Source: JBBIWA01 sp037439425
Lineage (GTDB): Bacteria > Acidobacteriota > Blastocatellia > RBC074
Length of the DNA: 64,000 bases
Assembly: GCA_037439425.1 (NCBI GenBank)
Contig: JBBIWA010000013.1
Coordinates: forward strand, 1 to 64,000
Direction: 5' to 3'
Within the stretch, counting starts at the first letter, position 1. Each line of letters begins with the position of its first letter. The position numbers were made by a program, and so were the translations under genes. Shown in pieces: positions 37,429 through 47,300 of the stretch. Under the pieces are notes generated by a model. That model did not search any database and was not told the DNA's origin. It worked only from the letters and a program-made list of their open reading frames with translations.

Positions 37429-38676
37429 TCAGGGCTCACGGCGCAAGCGATCAGCTCGCGTCTCAAACGTCACCCTCAAAAATCTCAGTTTCCCCACTTG
37501 CAACTGGACCTGGCGCAGTTGGGTAGGGTCAAGCTCATAAACCACTTCACTGATGCGTTCGCCATTAAGGCGCACCCCGCCTTGCGAGATCAAGCGTCGC
37601 GCTTCGGCTTTCGACGTAGCCAGTTCCGTCTGGACGAGCAAATCCACCAACTTGATCCGAGGGGTAGTCAATTTGATCGTGCGCGTCTCTACCTCGGTGG
37701 GCGCTTGACGGGCCCGAAACCGACGGATGAATTCAGCTTCAGCGCGCTCGGCCTCAGCTTGAGAATAAAAGTCAGCCACCAATTTCTTGGCCAGCTCCGA
37801 TTTGACATCGCGCGGATGTTGCCGCCCACTTTCGACATCCGCTTTCAATTGTGCCAACTCCTGCAGGCTCAAGTCCGTGAGTAACTCGTAGTAACGCCAC
37901 ATCAATTCATCGGAGATCGACATGGTCTTGCCATAGATCTCACCAGGCGGCTCCGTGATCCCGATGTAGTTATCCATGCTCTTCGACATCTTGTTGACTC
38001 CATCCAGGCCTTCCAGCAGTGGTGTGGTGATGATCACTTCCGGTTCTTGCCCATAAGCGCGCTGCACTTCACGCGCCATCAGGAGATTGAACTTCTGATC
38101 GGTGCCGCCCAGCTCCACATCTGCCTCCAGCGCCACCGAGTCATAGCCCTGGACCAGCGGGTAGATCAGTTCGTGCAGGCTGATGGGGGCACCCGAGAGG
38201 AGGCGTTTGGAGAAATCATCGCGTTCGAGCAGTTGCGCTACTGTGGCCTTAGCCGTCAGCCGAATAAAGTCTTCGGGCGTAAAGGCCTTCATCCACCGCG
38301 CATTGAACTCAATGATGGTCCGGTCTGGATCCAGCAACTTGAAGATCTGCTCTTTGTAAGTCTCGGCATTGGCGCGAATCTGTTCCGGCGTGAGGCTCGG
38401 GCGCGTCACGCTGCGCCCGGTCGGATCACCAATGAGTCCGGTGAAATCCCCGATTAAAAAGATGACATCGTGACCGAGCTGCTGAAAATGTCGCATCTTG
38501 CGGATCAGCACCGTGTGGCCTAGATGCAAATCCGGCGCCGTTGGATCGAATCCGGCCTTGACGCGCAACCGCTTGCCTGTCTGAGCACAGACTTCCAGTT
38601 TGGCGCGCAGCTCATCCACTCGAATCACGTCTACTGTGCCTTTCGTGAGGTAGGCGATCTGTTCGTTCAGGGTCAT
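37429..38676 (-). CDS. tyrS: Tyrosyl-tRNA synthetase
   Basis: A 415-residue class I TyrRS of the TyrZ/long-spacer type. HLGHTVLIRKMRHFQQLGHD is the HIGH-motif region, GTDQKFNLLMAREVQRAYGQ and NKMSKSMDN the KMSKS loop. The C-terminal S4 RNA-binding domain is at about residues 345-405 (KLVDLLVQTELATSKAEARR). It starts 4 bp after the YcxB-like gene on the same strand. No T-box leader is present upstream. Confidence 0.96.
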   Translation of the reverse strand: MTLNEQIAYLTKGTVDVIRVDELRAKLEVCAQTGKRLRVKAGFDPTAPDLHLGHTVLIRKMRHFQQLGHDVIFLIGDFTGLIGDPTGRSVTRPSLTPEQIRANAETYKEQIFKLLDPDRTIIEFNARWMKAFTPEDFIRLTAKATVAQLLERDDFSKRLLSGAPISLHELIYPLVQGYDSVALEADVELGGTDQKFNLLMAREVQRAYGQEPEVIITTPLLEGLDGVNKMSKSMDNYIGITEPPGEIYGKTMSISDELMWRYYELLTDLSLQELAQLKADVESGRQHPRDVKSELAKKLVADFYSQAEAERAEAEFIRRFRARQAPTEVETRTIKLTTPRIKLVDLLVQTELATSKAEARRLISQGGVRLNGERISEVVYELDPTQLRQVQLQVGKLRFLRVTFETRADRLRREP

Positions 38677-38680
38677 AATT

Positions 38681-39175
38681 TCAACCTGTCAGCTTGGCTC
38701 TCAGCAGCGCGCGGAATTCCTCAAGCATTTGCTCACTGGCGAAAGCGCGTTTGGGGATAAAACTAAAGATCTCCCCGCCATAGATCAACAGAAAGCCCTC
38801 CCGGCTCTCTAGCAGCCGCTGATAATATCCCCAGGCATACTGCGATTGGACGTGGCCTTGAATGTAGGTGATCCCTTCTTCGTCAAACGAGACGAGGTGC
38901 TCGGCCCGGTGTAGCCTCTCGCGCGCCCACCTCTGTCTCAGCTCAAACCGGCGCATCCATGGCAAGCCCGCCAGCAGCCAGAGACCGATCAGCCCTGCCC
39001 CCAGAGGATACCACAAAGGATAGCCGCCCACATACCCAAGCAAAGCAGCCAGCAGTAGGAGCGCGACGCCGATCAAGCGATCTACCGCGATGCCGTAAAG
39101 CTGTCGCTTCAGGAACTGCTGGGCAGCGTAATATTCTTTCCAGTCAAGAAAAAATCTAACCTGAATTGGCTTCAT
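38681..39175 (-). CDS. YcxB-like membrane protein
   Basis: A 164-residue protein with two adjacent membrane helices (about residues 33-70: LIGVALLLLAALLGYVGG, LGAGLIGLWLLAGLPW). The C-terminal YcxB-like domain reads HLVSFDEEGITYIQGHVQSQYAW, YQRLLESREGFLLIYGGEIFSFIPKRAF. Function is unknown for the family. It precedes tyrS by 4 bp, suggesting co-transcription. Confidence 0.85.
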   Translation of the reverse strand: MKPIQVRFFLDWKEYYAAQQFLKRQLYGIAVDRLIGVALLLLAALLGYVGGYPLWYPLGAGLIGLWLLAGLPWMRRFELRQRWARERLHRAEHLVSFDEEGITYIQGHVQSQYAWGYYQRLLESREGFLLIYGGEIFSFIPKRAFASEQMLEEFRALLRAKLTG

Positions 39176-39342
39176 CTCTTTGACGAGAGCGCTGAAAGTT
39201 CAGCCCTTTCAAGCAAGCAGCCCCTATTGTGCCACAATCCTTTGGGTCAAGGCACGAGCTGCTGGGGCTTGAATTGTCTCTCCCCCTGAGCGATGATGTT
39301 GCCAGCGGTGGCCTTTCTAAGATAAGCCCAGGATAGAGATCG

Positions 39343-39960
39343 GTGAGTATTGAGGCAACACATCTGGAACAGTTGCAGCGTGGTCGCTGGCTCGAGTACT
39401 TAACTATCGGCTGGAATTTGCTCGAGGCTCTTTTTTCCGTTGGTGCCGGTCTGTTTGCGGGCAGTATCGCACTGGTAGGCTTCGGTATCGACTCGCTGAT
39501 CGAAAGCTCTTCGGGTACTATTCTCTTGTGGCGGCTCCGTGAGGGGGAAGAGGGCCAGCAGCGCGAGCAAACGGCGCTCAAACTGGTGGGAGTAAGTTTT
39601 CTGGTGCTTGCCGGATACGTAGCCTTTGATGCAGTGAGAACACTGATGCTTCGGGAAGGGCCAGAAACCAGCTACCTTGGGATTGCTATTGCCCTCCTTT
39701 CTCTGATCGTGATGCCGCTGCTAGCGCGGGCCAAACGACGGGTGGCAGATAAGCTCAACAGTCGCGCGATGAGAGCTGATGCGCGGCAGACTGACATTTG
39801 CGCTTATCTATCAGCTATTCTCTTAGGCGGGCTCGGACTCAATGCGCTCTTCGGATGGTGGTTGGCAGACCCGGTAGCAGCCCTGCTGATGACGCCGATC
39901 ATAACCAGAGAAGGCCTTGAAGCTTTACGAGGGGAAAGCTGCGAGGCTTGCCATCCCTGA
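39343..39960 (+). CDS. CDF-like cation transporter, membrane domain only
   Basis: A 205-residue membrane protein starting at GTG 39343. Helices carry a CDF-type pattern: LLEALFSVGAGLFAGSIALVGFGIDSLIES (the acidic GxDSxxE region), RADARQTDICAYLSAILLGG and GWWLADPVAALLM (second D). The usual C-terminal cytoplasmic dimer domain of cation diffusion facilitators is absent. Substrate unknown; short CDF-like proteins are known to occur. Confidence 0.85.
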   Translation: MSIEATHLEQLQRGRWLEYLTIGWNLLEALFSVGAGLFAGSIALVGFGIDSLIESSSGTILLWRLREGEEGQQREQTALKLVGVSFLVLAGYVAFDAVRTLMLREGPETSYLGIAIALLSLIVMPLLARAKRRVADKLNSRAMRADARQTDICAYLSAILLGGLGLNALFGWWLADPVAALLMTPIITREGLEALRGESCEACHP

Positions 39961-39995
39961 AGTTCGGAGTGAAGAAAACCAAAAGCAGCGCAACC

Positions 39996-41036
39996 TCACG
40001 GTTTCTTCAACTCTCTCGCCTCTTCAGCATAACTGGGTGGAGGCGCCAACACGTTGGCGCGAACGGCTTCCGAGGCTAGCCAGGGTGGTGTTGCTGCCCG
40101 GCCATTCTCGCTCCTGGCGTGGAAGTCAAAGAGGTCTGGCCGGCTATAGTGCCCCGTGACATCCAACGTCAGGCTCTCTTCTCGAATACGGTTGAGATTG
40201 ATCCGCGCCATGATGATCGCTTCGCAGTCGAAAGCCGGGCCAGCAACATAGAGACCATCAGGGCCGATGACTGCGCTGCCACCATCAAGCACCATCGCCT
40301 CAGGGTCGTTTGCCAGCTCCGCAATCGGTTCGAGTTCGCGCGGGAGATCGCGCGCGCGCATAATCGCTCCGGCGGCAACGACAAAGCAACGCCCCTCAAA
40401 GGCATAGTGGCGGCTGGCAATCTGGTGCATCTCTTTGACCGCCGGCCAGAGGGCGACGTGAATGTCTTCGCCAGCATTATGCAAGGTCTGACGCGCCAGC
40501 GGCATCCAGTGTTCCCAACAGATCAAACCACCCAGGCGCCCCACAGGAGTCTCAACTACACGCAGCCCGTGACCCGCACCCTGCCCCCAAATCAAACGCT
40601 CGCTGTAGGTCGGTATCAGCTTACGATGGCGATTTAGAAGCACGCCCGTGGGGCCGAAGGTCAGCAAGGAGTTATAGAGTGTGCCCCGTCCCGGCCCTTC
40701 AGCTACCCGCTCATGAACACCGATCACCACCGTCAGTTGGTGCTCACGCGCAGCCGCAGCCAGCGCTTCAGTCGCAGCACCCGGCACGAGCACGCTGTTT
40801 TCAGCCAGGCGCGCATAGAGTTTTTTGACCGGCGGATGATTCCACAACGCGACATCGCGGCAGTAGTCGAGCCAGGCGGGATAGCCCGGCAGCCAGGATT
40901 CAGGGAAGACCACTAGCTGCGCTTTCTTCATCGCAGCTTCAGTGATCAAATTGAGCGCCTTGGCCAGGCTGCGCTCAAGATTCAAGTAGACGGGCGCAGC
41001 CTGCACGGCAGCAATGGTCACCATGGAGGCAGGCAT
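39996..41036 (-). CDS. Nitrilase (carbon-nitrogen hydrolase)
   Basis: A 346-residue nitrilase-superfamily enzyme of the branch 1 type. The catalytic triad is visible: Glu in VVFPESWLPGYPAWL, Lys in RHRKLIPTYSERLIWGQG, Cys in GGLICWEHWMPLARQ. It should hydrolyse nitriles to acids and ammonia. CWEHWMPL is a strong nitrilase (as opposed to amidase) signature. Start set at ATG 41036, with GGAGGAG upstream; 17 additional residues are open. Substrate specificity (aliphatic, aryl or arylaceto) is not predictable here. No nitrile hydratase is nearby. Confidence 0.92.
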   Translation of the reverse strand: MPASMVTIAAVQAAPVYLNLERSLAKALNLITEAAMKKAQLVVFPESWLPGYPAWLDYCRDVALWNHPPVKKLYARLAENSVLVPGAATEALAAAAREHQLTVVIGVHERVAEGPGRGTLYNSLLTFGPTGVLLNRHRKLIPTYSERLIWGQGAGHGLRVVETPVGRLGGLICWEHWMPLARQTLHNAGEDIHVALWPAVKEMHQIASRHYAFEGRCFVVAAGAIMRARDLPRELEPIAELANDPEAMVLDGGSAVIGPDGLYVAGPAFDCEAIIMARINLNRIREESLTLDVTGHYSRPDLFDFHARSENGRAATPPWLASEAVRANVLAPPPSYAEEARELKKP

Positions 41037-41187
41037 GGCATCTCCTCCTTCAGGCTGGGGGCAGCCCCTCTTCCTCCAATGCCTCACGGCCTGGGGAAAG
41101 CGACTCGGTCAGATAGTGAAACTAACGACTCATGCAATAACACTAAGTTAGAAATTTCGCAATAACTAAGCTGCCAATCTGCTTTTC

Positions 41188-41217
41188 TTGAAAACCGGCT
41201 CGGGCGTTGTGTAAGAT
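41188..41217 (+). promoter_or_regulatory. Candidate promoter of the HtrA gene
   Basis: TTGAAA (41188-41193), 18-bp spacer, TAAGAT (41212-41217), 114 bp before the HtrA start. It matches a general sigma-70 pattern; an envelope-stress sigma factor site was not recognised. Confidence 0.5.
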
Positions 41218-41330
41218 ATCATTTCATTGCTGAGAGCGATCTTGTCTGAGATCACAGACCTGCTCGTAGTGAATGGTTTCTGATCAAATCTCTCTCCTCT
41301 AGATGGGAGATGAGTTAAGGAGAACTAAAA

Positions 41331-42890
41331 ATGGATCATATTGCCATACCTCGCCGACGGAACTGGGTGCTGCTGAGCTTGATTGGCGCCGGAGTGCTGC
41401 TGGTGGGCGCACTGATAGGCTCAGCCGTTACCGCTAAGGGATGGTCGCCCTTCAAAGACCCGGGAGAAGAAACCAAAGTGCCGATTTATTTGGCTGCAGA
41501 TCAATTCTCCCATCAGCCAATAGACCTGAGCAAAGGATTTTCGGCCGTGGCCAAAGCAGTGACGCCGGCTGTGGTGACGATCAATGTCTCCAGCCGCAGC
41601 CGGCCACAACAGTTCCCCTTCTTCCTGGATCCGTTCCGCGATTTCTTCAATCGGCCAGATCAAGACGAGGAACAGCCGCGCCGCCCACCACAGATGCGCG
41701 GTCCGCTGCGCCCAAGTGGCCTTGGCTCCGGGGTGATTGTCAGTCCTGATGGCTACATCCTGACCAACAACCATGTCGTGGAAAACGCAGAGAAGGTAGA
41801 GGTCGAACTCAATGACCGCCGCCGCTTCACTGCCAAGATCATCGGCACCGACCCACCAAGCGATGTCGCGGTGCTTAAAATTGACGCGACCAACCTCCCG
41901 ACCCTCCCCTTTGGGGATTCCAATCAGGTTGAGGTAGGGGATATTGTGCTCGCGGTGGGCAACCCGCTCGGCGTGGGCCAGACGGTGACGATGGGCATCA
42001 TCAGTGCTAAAGGGCGCACCACTGGCGCTTCCAGTATCATGGGTGGCGGCAGCTACGAAGACTTCCTGCAAACAGACGCTTCGATCAACCGCGGCAATTC
42101 GGGCGGCGCGCTAGTCAATCTGCGCGGCGAGCTGATTGGGATTCCGTCGCAAATCCTCTCGCAAACGGGCGGCAACATCGGCATTGGCTTTGCTATTCCC
42201 ACGGCGATGGCGCGCCATGTCATGGAGCAACTGATCCGGACGGGCAAGGTGCGCCGGGGCAAACTGGGCGTTATCGTGCAACCGGTGACGATGGCCCTGG
42301 CTGAGGAGTTCGGCTACAAGGGAACGAAAGGAGCCTTCGTCCAGGAAGTCACTAAAGGCGATCCGGCCGATCAGGTGGGGATTAAACCGGGCGACATCAT
42401 TACCGAGTTCCAGGGCCAACTCATCGAAGACTCCTCGCAGCTACGCAACCTCGTCGCACAGACGGCTCCCGGCACCACGGTCAAACTCAAGGTCTGGCAC
42501 GAGAGGGCCGAACGCGAACTAACGGTGAAGCTGGCAGAGATGAACAGCAATCAGCTCCCCGGCAAAGAGGCTGAGTCGAGTCAGGATTCAGGCGAAGCCA
42601 CTGGAGTCCTCTCTGGGATTCGCGTGGAGAATTTGACTCCCGAGCTCATCCGTCGCCTTAACCTCCCTGGAGCGACGCGCGGAGTGGTTATCACAGAGGT
42701 AGCTGATGAGAGTAATGCTGCGGCCGCTGGCATTCGGCGCGGCGATGTGATCGAAGAGATTAATCGCCAGCCTGTATCCAATATCAATGAGTTCAATGCG
42801 GCGCTGCAAAAGGCCAACAAGAAGAGCGTGCTGCTGCGCGTCCGCAACCAACAGGGAGCGCGCTTCGTGGTAGTTCAAGCCCAGGAGTAA
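41331..42890 (+). CDS. HtrA/DegP-like serine protease
   Basis: A 519-residue periplasmic (membrane-anchored) S1C protease. A helix at residues 12-32 is an uncleaved-type anchor. The catalytic triad is His in LTNNHVVENA, Asp in PPSDVAVLK and Ser in RGNSGGALV. Two PDZ domains follow (about residues 320-400, GVIVQPVTMALAEEFGYKG; and 410-510, GVVITEVADESNAAAAGIRR). TAAGGAG precedes the ATG. A strong terminator follows. It degrades or refolds damaged envelope proteins. The gene is monocistronic. Confidence 0.95.
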   Translation: MDHIAIPRRRNWVLLSLIGAGVLLVGALIGSAVTAKGWSPFKDPGEETKVPIYLAADQFSHQPIDLSKGFSAVAKAVTPAVVTINVSSRSRPQQFPFFLDPFRDFFNRPDQDEEQPRRPPQMRGPLRPSGLGSGVIVSPDGYILTNNHVVENAEKVEVELNDRRRFTAKIIGTDPPSDVAVLKIDATNLPTLPFGDSNQVEVGDIVLAVGNPLGVGQTVTMGIISAKGRTTGASSIMGGGSYEDFLQTDASINRGNSGGALVNLRGELIGIPSQILSQTGGNIGIGFAIPTAMARHVMEQLIRTGKVRRGKLGVIVQPVTMALAEEFGYKGTKGAFVQEVTKGDPADQVGIKPGDIITEFQGQLIEDSSQLRNLVAQTAPGTTVKLKVWHERAERELTVKLAEMNSNQLPGKEAESSQDSGEATGVLSGIRVENLTPELIRRLNLPGATRGVVITEVADESNAAAAGIRRGDVIEEINRQPVSNINEFNAALQKANKKSVLLRVRNQQGARFVVVQAQE

Positions 42891-42951
42891 GAGCGGAGTT
42901 TTCTCCCTCAGCGTTGCGGTCCAGATCACTTCCAAATCTTAACAACCGTCT

Positions 42952-42982
42952 GCAAGAGGGGCAGCTGTTGCCCCTCTTTTGC
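42952..42982 (+). terminator. Intrinsic terminator after the HtrA gene
   Basis: GCAAGAGGGGCA-gctgt-TGCCCCTCTTTTGC: a perfect 10-bp-plus stem with a 5-nt loop and T-rich 3' arm, 61 bp past the stop codon. The T-run is part of the stem, so it may act in both directions. Confidence 0.85.
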
Positions 42983-43134
42983 TTTCTCATCGGGCCCCTC
43001 GATTCTGTTTGACATGACGCGGGCGCAAGTTTATTGTGGAGGCGCTTTACCATCCTACTAAGCCAAGTAGTAAAGGCTTAAAGTGCGGACGAAAAAAAAA
43101 CAAATGACCATAACACTACAACCAAGGAGGCCTT

Positions 43135-43902
43135 ATGCTATCAGGGTTCTTTGCTGATGTGCCAACGGTTTTCGCCTTCATTCTCCAGACGACTGGGGGC
43201 GACAGCGGATGGGTTCACGCCCCGACAGGAACTGATCTAGCGCGGATCTTGCTCAGATGGGCCCACTTCGTCGCTGGCATCACCTGGATTGGCCTGCTTT
43301 ACTTCTTCAATCTTGTCAACGTGCCTTTCCAAAAGAAGCTCGATGCGCCGACCAAGAAGATCGTGAATCCGGAACTGTTGCCGCGCGCCCTCTGGTACTT
43401 CCGATGGGGAGCGCTGGTCACCGTGCTGGCCGGCTTGACTTACTATGCGATGTACATTATGGCCACCGATGCGAAGAACGCAGGCGCTAACATATGGGCC
43501 TGGCTTGGCCTGTGGCTAGTGGTGGTCCTGGTCTTTTATGCGATCGTTTTTGGATTGATCAAAGCTCTGGATAATGGCAACTTGCTGGCGATCTTGATCG
43601 CCATTCTGGTCCTGGCCATGGGCGGAGTGATTCTGTCTCTGTTCCGCGACCCCAACATCAGCAACAAGACGCTCTCGATCGGCATTGGCGGCGGTCTAGG
43701 CATCTGGATGCTGCTTAACGTCTGGGGGATCATCTGGCCAGCGCAAAAGAGGATCATCGCCGCCACGGTCGAAGGCACAACTCCACCGGCAGAGCTGGCG
43801 CGTAAGGCTTTTCTGGCCTCGCGGACTAATACCTGGCTTTCACTGCCCATGCTCTTTTTTATGGCCACCTCCCACGGCGACTACATCATCTTTGGGAAGT
43901 AA
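43135..43902 (+). CDS. PuuD-like urate hydroxylase membrane domain
   Basis: A 255-residue membrane protein of the DUF989/urate-hydroxylase PuuD N-terminal type. Five to seven helices are predicted, with RWAHFVAGITWIGLLYFFNLVN, LPRALWYFRWGALVTVLAGL, LGIWMLLNVWGIIWPAQKRII and a final helix ending ATSHGDYIIFGK. His and Trp residues in the helices could hold heme b. The C-terminal cytochrome c domain of full PuuD is absent. AGGAGG precedes the ATG. No purine-degradation genes lie alongside, so the substrate is unproven. Confidence 0.8.
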   Translation: MLSGFFADVPTVFAFILQTTGGDSGWVHAPTGTDLARILLRWAHFVAGITWIGLLYFFNLVNVPFQKKLDAPTKKIVNPELLPRALWYFRWGALVTVLAGLTYYAMYIMATDAKNAGANIWAWLGLWLVVVLVFYAIVFGLIKALDNGNLLAILIAILVLAMGGVILSLFRDPNISNKTLSIGIGGGLGIWMLLNVWGIIWPAQKRIIAATVEGTTPPAELARKAFLASRTNTWLSLPMLFFMATSHGDYIIFGK

Positions 43903-43916
43903 AGGCCACTCAGCCG

Positions 43917-43950
43917 GAGAGGGCCACCTGAAGGGCGGCCCTCTTGCTTC
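43917..43950 (+). terminator. Intrinsic terminator after the PuuD-like gene
   Basis: AGAGGGCC (43918-43925) pairs with GGCCCTCT (43937-43944), followed by TGCTTCTTC. The T-tract is imperfect, but position and stem are convincing. It separates this gene from the nrdJ promoter. Confidence 0.75.
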
Positions 43951-44128
43951 TTCACGCTGCGGCTTGATCCCGGTGCCGCCAGAAGCAAAAATCACCTGCA
44001 ACGCTCGCTAGCAGACAGCAGAGCCCCTCCTCTTTTCAGGTCGGGAGAGAGTTGGCTTTACCCAAACCTAAGAGTTCAGAAATCAGTCCAAGAGAGATCT
44101 GCTTTTATCCGCTGGGGTTTACAAAAAA

Positions 44129-44175
44129 CCACAAGATCTAGGTGTTTTTGGGGTTGACAAGCCTGCATCTAGTGG
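44129..44175 (+). promoter_or_regulatory. Two putative NrdR boxes in the nrdJ promoter
   Basis: Box 1, CCACAAGATCTAGGTG (44129-44144), and box 2, AGCCTGCATCTAGTGG (44160-44175), resemble the NrdR consensus aCaCwAtATaTwGtgt. Box 1 fits well; box 2 is weaker. Their centres are 31 bp apart, the three-turn spacing typical of paired NrdR sites. Box 2 lies between the -35 and -10 elements, and box 1 just upstream of -35, a position for repression. Confidence 0.72.
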
Positions 44176-44183
44176 ACTATATT
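44154..44183 (+). promoter_or_regulatory. Promoter of nrdJ
   Basis: TTGACA (44154-44159), 18-bp spacer, TATATT (44178-44183). The transcript would start near 44190, leaving a leader of about 195 nt. No cobalamin-riboswitch B12 box is visible in that leader. Confidence 0.8.
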
Positions 44184-44386
44184 CTGCCCCGCTCGAAAGT
44201 CAGAAAGCAAGTTCTCCTTAGATTAGACTCCTGCTTCCCTCGCAGCGGCCTTGGTCTCTCACAAGTGAAGCACCAAACAGGCCCCGTGTCGGCACATGGC
44301 GGATTATGTGCAGGGATGGTTATTTGCTAAAGTAGTTAGTTAGTGTGGTCAGGACATCACCGGTGCAACCGTAGAAGGAAGGTATC

Positions 44387-47300
44387 ATGAGCGCAAGTAA
44401 GCAGAAGGTCATGCAGTTTGCCAAGGGGGCAGCACGCACCCACGAAAAAACTCTTGGGATCAACGCCCAGCGCGTGGTGGCCAAACGATATTCGCTTAAG
44501 GATCTGCAGGGCAATCCGCTCGAGCAGTGGAACGACATCGTCAAACGCGTGGTCAGTCACGTGGCCAAAGCCGAGACTGAGCAGCGACGGCGCGAAGAGT
44601 TCACTCAGGTGATGATGAACCTGATGCAGATGCGCGCCTTTATCCCGAATACCCCGTGTCTGGTCAATGCGGGTAAGCCGAAGCCCCAGTTGGCAGCCTG
44701 TTTCCCAGCCGGGACAATGATCAGCACGAGTCTCGGCCCGAAGCCCATCGAAGAGATTGCGGTAGGCGACCTTGTACTCACTCACCGTGGCCGGTATCGC
44801 CGCGTGACGGAGACGATGCGGCGCCAGGGCGCACTTTATCGCGTCAAGATTGAGCATCTGCCGGAGATGTTCGTGACTGGGGAGCATCCCTTTTTCACCG
44901 ATCAAGGCTGGCTTTGTGCTGCTCAGCTAGTCCCGGGCCAGCTCGTCAAGGTCGGCTTTTGCACCGAGCGTGCCGCAGGCCCACACCTGATTGATGTTGA
45001 CACCCTACAAGTGGGTGAGTTTATTTATCAATCCAATATTGATCTGCAGCGCAGCGCCCCTTTTTCGCGGCACCTCTTGCCAGTGCGTACTGGCGTGAAA
45101 GTGGATGAAGAGGTAGCGTGGCTGTTAGGGATGTACGTGGCAGAAGGTTCGATCGCGGATGGCCGCTATATTCGCTTCACGCTCTCGGTGGATGGGGAAG
45201 AGTATGCTGAGCGCATCTGCGCGATCCTGAAGCAGCGCTTCGGGCTTCAAGCGAGCAAGACTGTGAGCGTAAGCTCTGAGCGCGGTAGTTGCTCTCTGGT
45301 GGTCCGCTTCACGGCGGAATGGCTCGCGCTCTGGATCCAGGCGAACTTCAGCAGCGGATTTCACCAGAAGCGAGTACCGCTTTGGATGATGATGGCGGAG
45401 GAAAAAGTTCAAGCTGCATTCCTCCAGGGCATAGTTGATGGCAACGGCAAGCCGACACCTGCCGGGCAGGTGCGCATCCTGCTCCCGAACGAAGCGCTTG
45501 TCCGCCAACTGTTCGAGCTGGCAGCGCGGCTCGGCTACCGCCCCTCGCTCGCACCCGCCTACAAACCGGAGCGGGCGACTACTGTGCAGCCTTGGTCCGT
45601 GGCCTTCAGCCCGAGCTACAACGTAGGTATGGTGCGTAGCGGGTTCTACCGCGTGCGCGAGGTGGAGCAGACCCGCAGGATGGATGTCACAGTCTACAAC
45701 TTCGAGGTCGAAGAAGATCACACCTACGTCGCCAATCAAGTCGTCGTCCATAACTGCTTTGTCCTGCCAGTGCCCGACTCGCTCGAAGGCATCATGGAAC
45801 ACGCCAAGCAATGTGCCCTTATTCACCAGAGCGGTGGAGGAACCGGGATGACCTATGAGCGGTTGCGCCCTGCCGGCACGCCCGTTGGTGAAGGGCGCGG
45901 CATCGCTTCAGGCCCCGTCTCGTTTATGCAAATCGTCAACACCATGACTGAGACGGTCAAGCAGGGTGGCGTGCGGCGTGGGGCTAACATGGGCATCCTG
46001 TGCGTTGAGCATCCAGACATTTTGCGCTTCATCCACGCGAAGAACGATCAGAAGAGCCTGACCAACTTCAATATTTCGGTCACGGTCAGCGACAAATTCC
46101 TGCGCGCAGTCGAGAACAACGAATGGTTCCAAACTGAATTTGACGGCAAGGCGTGGACTGAACCGATCTTTGATCCTAGAGCGAACAACGGAGAAGGTGG
46201 CCCTTATACCTACAATGGCCAAGAGCCGCCGCGCCCCGGGATGGTCTTCGCTCCTGACATCTGGCATCGGATTATCGCTTCCACCCACACTTGGGCCGAG
46301 CCTGGGATCATCTTTATTGACAATGTCAATCGTCACAATCCGCTGATGAATTCGATGGGGCCGCTGCTTGCGTCAAATCCCTGTGCCGAACAGATGCTCC
46401 ACGACTTCAATGCGTGTAACCTCGGTTCAATTGACGTAGCCAAGTACTACGACGAGGCAACTGATGACCTTGATTGGGATCGCTTCGCTAATGACATCTA
46501 CTGGTGCGTGCGTTTCCTCGACAACGTGATTGATGTCTGCGATTGGCCGCTGCCGCAGATAGCACAGACCGTCAACCGCACGCGCCCGGTGGGGCTCGGC
46601 ATCATGGGCTTTGCCGATCTGCTCCTGTACAAGCGCATCAGTTACGGCTCCGAGGAGTCAGCAGCCTTTGCTGACAAGATGATGGCCTTCTTCCGCAAGG
46701 AGTCGTGGAAGGCCTCGCTCGCTCTCGGCGCCGAAAAAGGAGTCATGCCAGAATTCGAGCCCAACCGCGATCTTTACGAGAAACTGATCTATGAAGAGGT
46801 GGGGTTGGATCGTTCCATTCCACTCACGCCGCGTAATTACGAGGTGAGCTGTGTTGCCCCTACGGGCACGATCTCGCTGGTGGCTGAGACCAGTTCGGGA
46901 TGTGAGCCGAACTTCTCCTATGCTTACGTCCGCCGCGATACGATTGGCACGCGCACCTATGCGCATCCGATCGCAGCCAAAGTGTTGGGGATTGAGCTTG
47001 ACGCAGCCGATCCCGACTCGATCGAGAAAGCGGCCACTTACATCGTGGAGCATCGCCACCGGTTACCAGACTATTTCGTGGATGCACATACGTTGACGCC
47101 TGAAGATCACATACGTATTCTCAAAGCCTTCCAAGATCACGTCGATAATAGTATTTCCAAGACGATTAATGCACCTTCGAGTTACACGCTCGAAGAGACT
47201 GATCGCGTCCATCGTCTCGCCTGGAAATATGGGGTCAAAGCGGTCAGTTACTACCGCGATGGCTCGCGTGATGAGCAGGTGCTTTCAACGCTCAATCCCA

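Noticed and set aside
38677..39200. T-box riboswitch for tyrS
   Set aside because: tyrS begins 4 bp after the YcxB-like gene, and no specifier-loop structure is visible upstream of the pair.
44190..44386. Cobalamin riboswitch before nrdJ
   Set aside because: Class II reductase leaders could carry one, but the 195-nt leader shows no B12 box and no obvious junction core.
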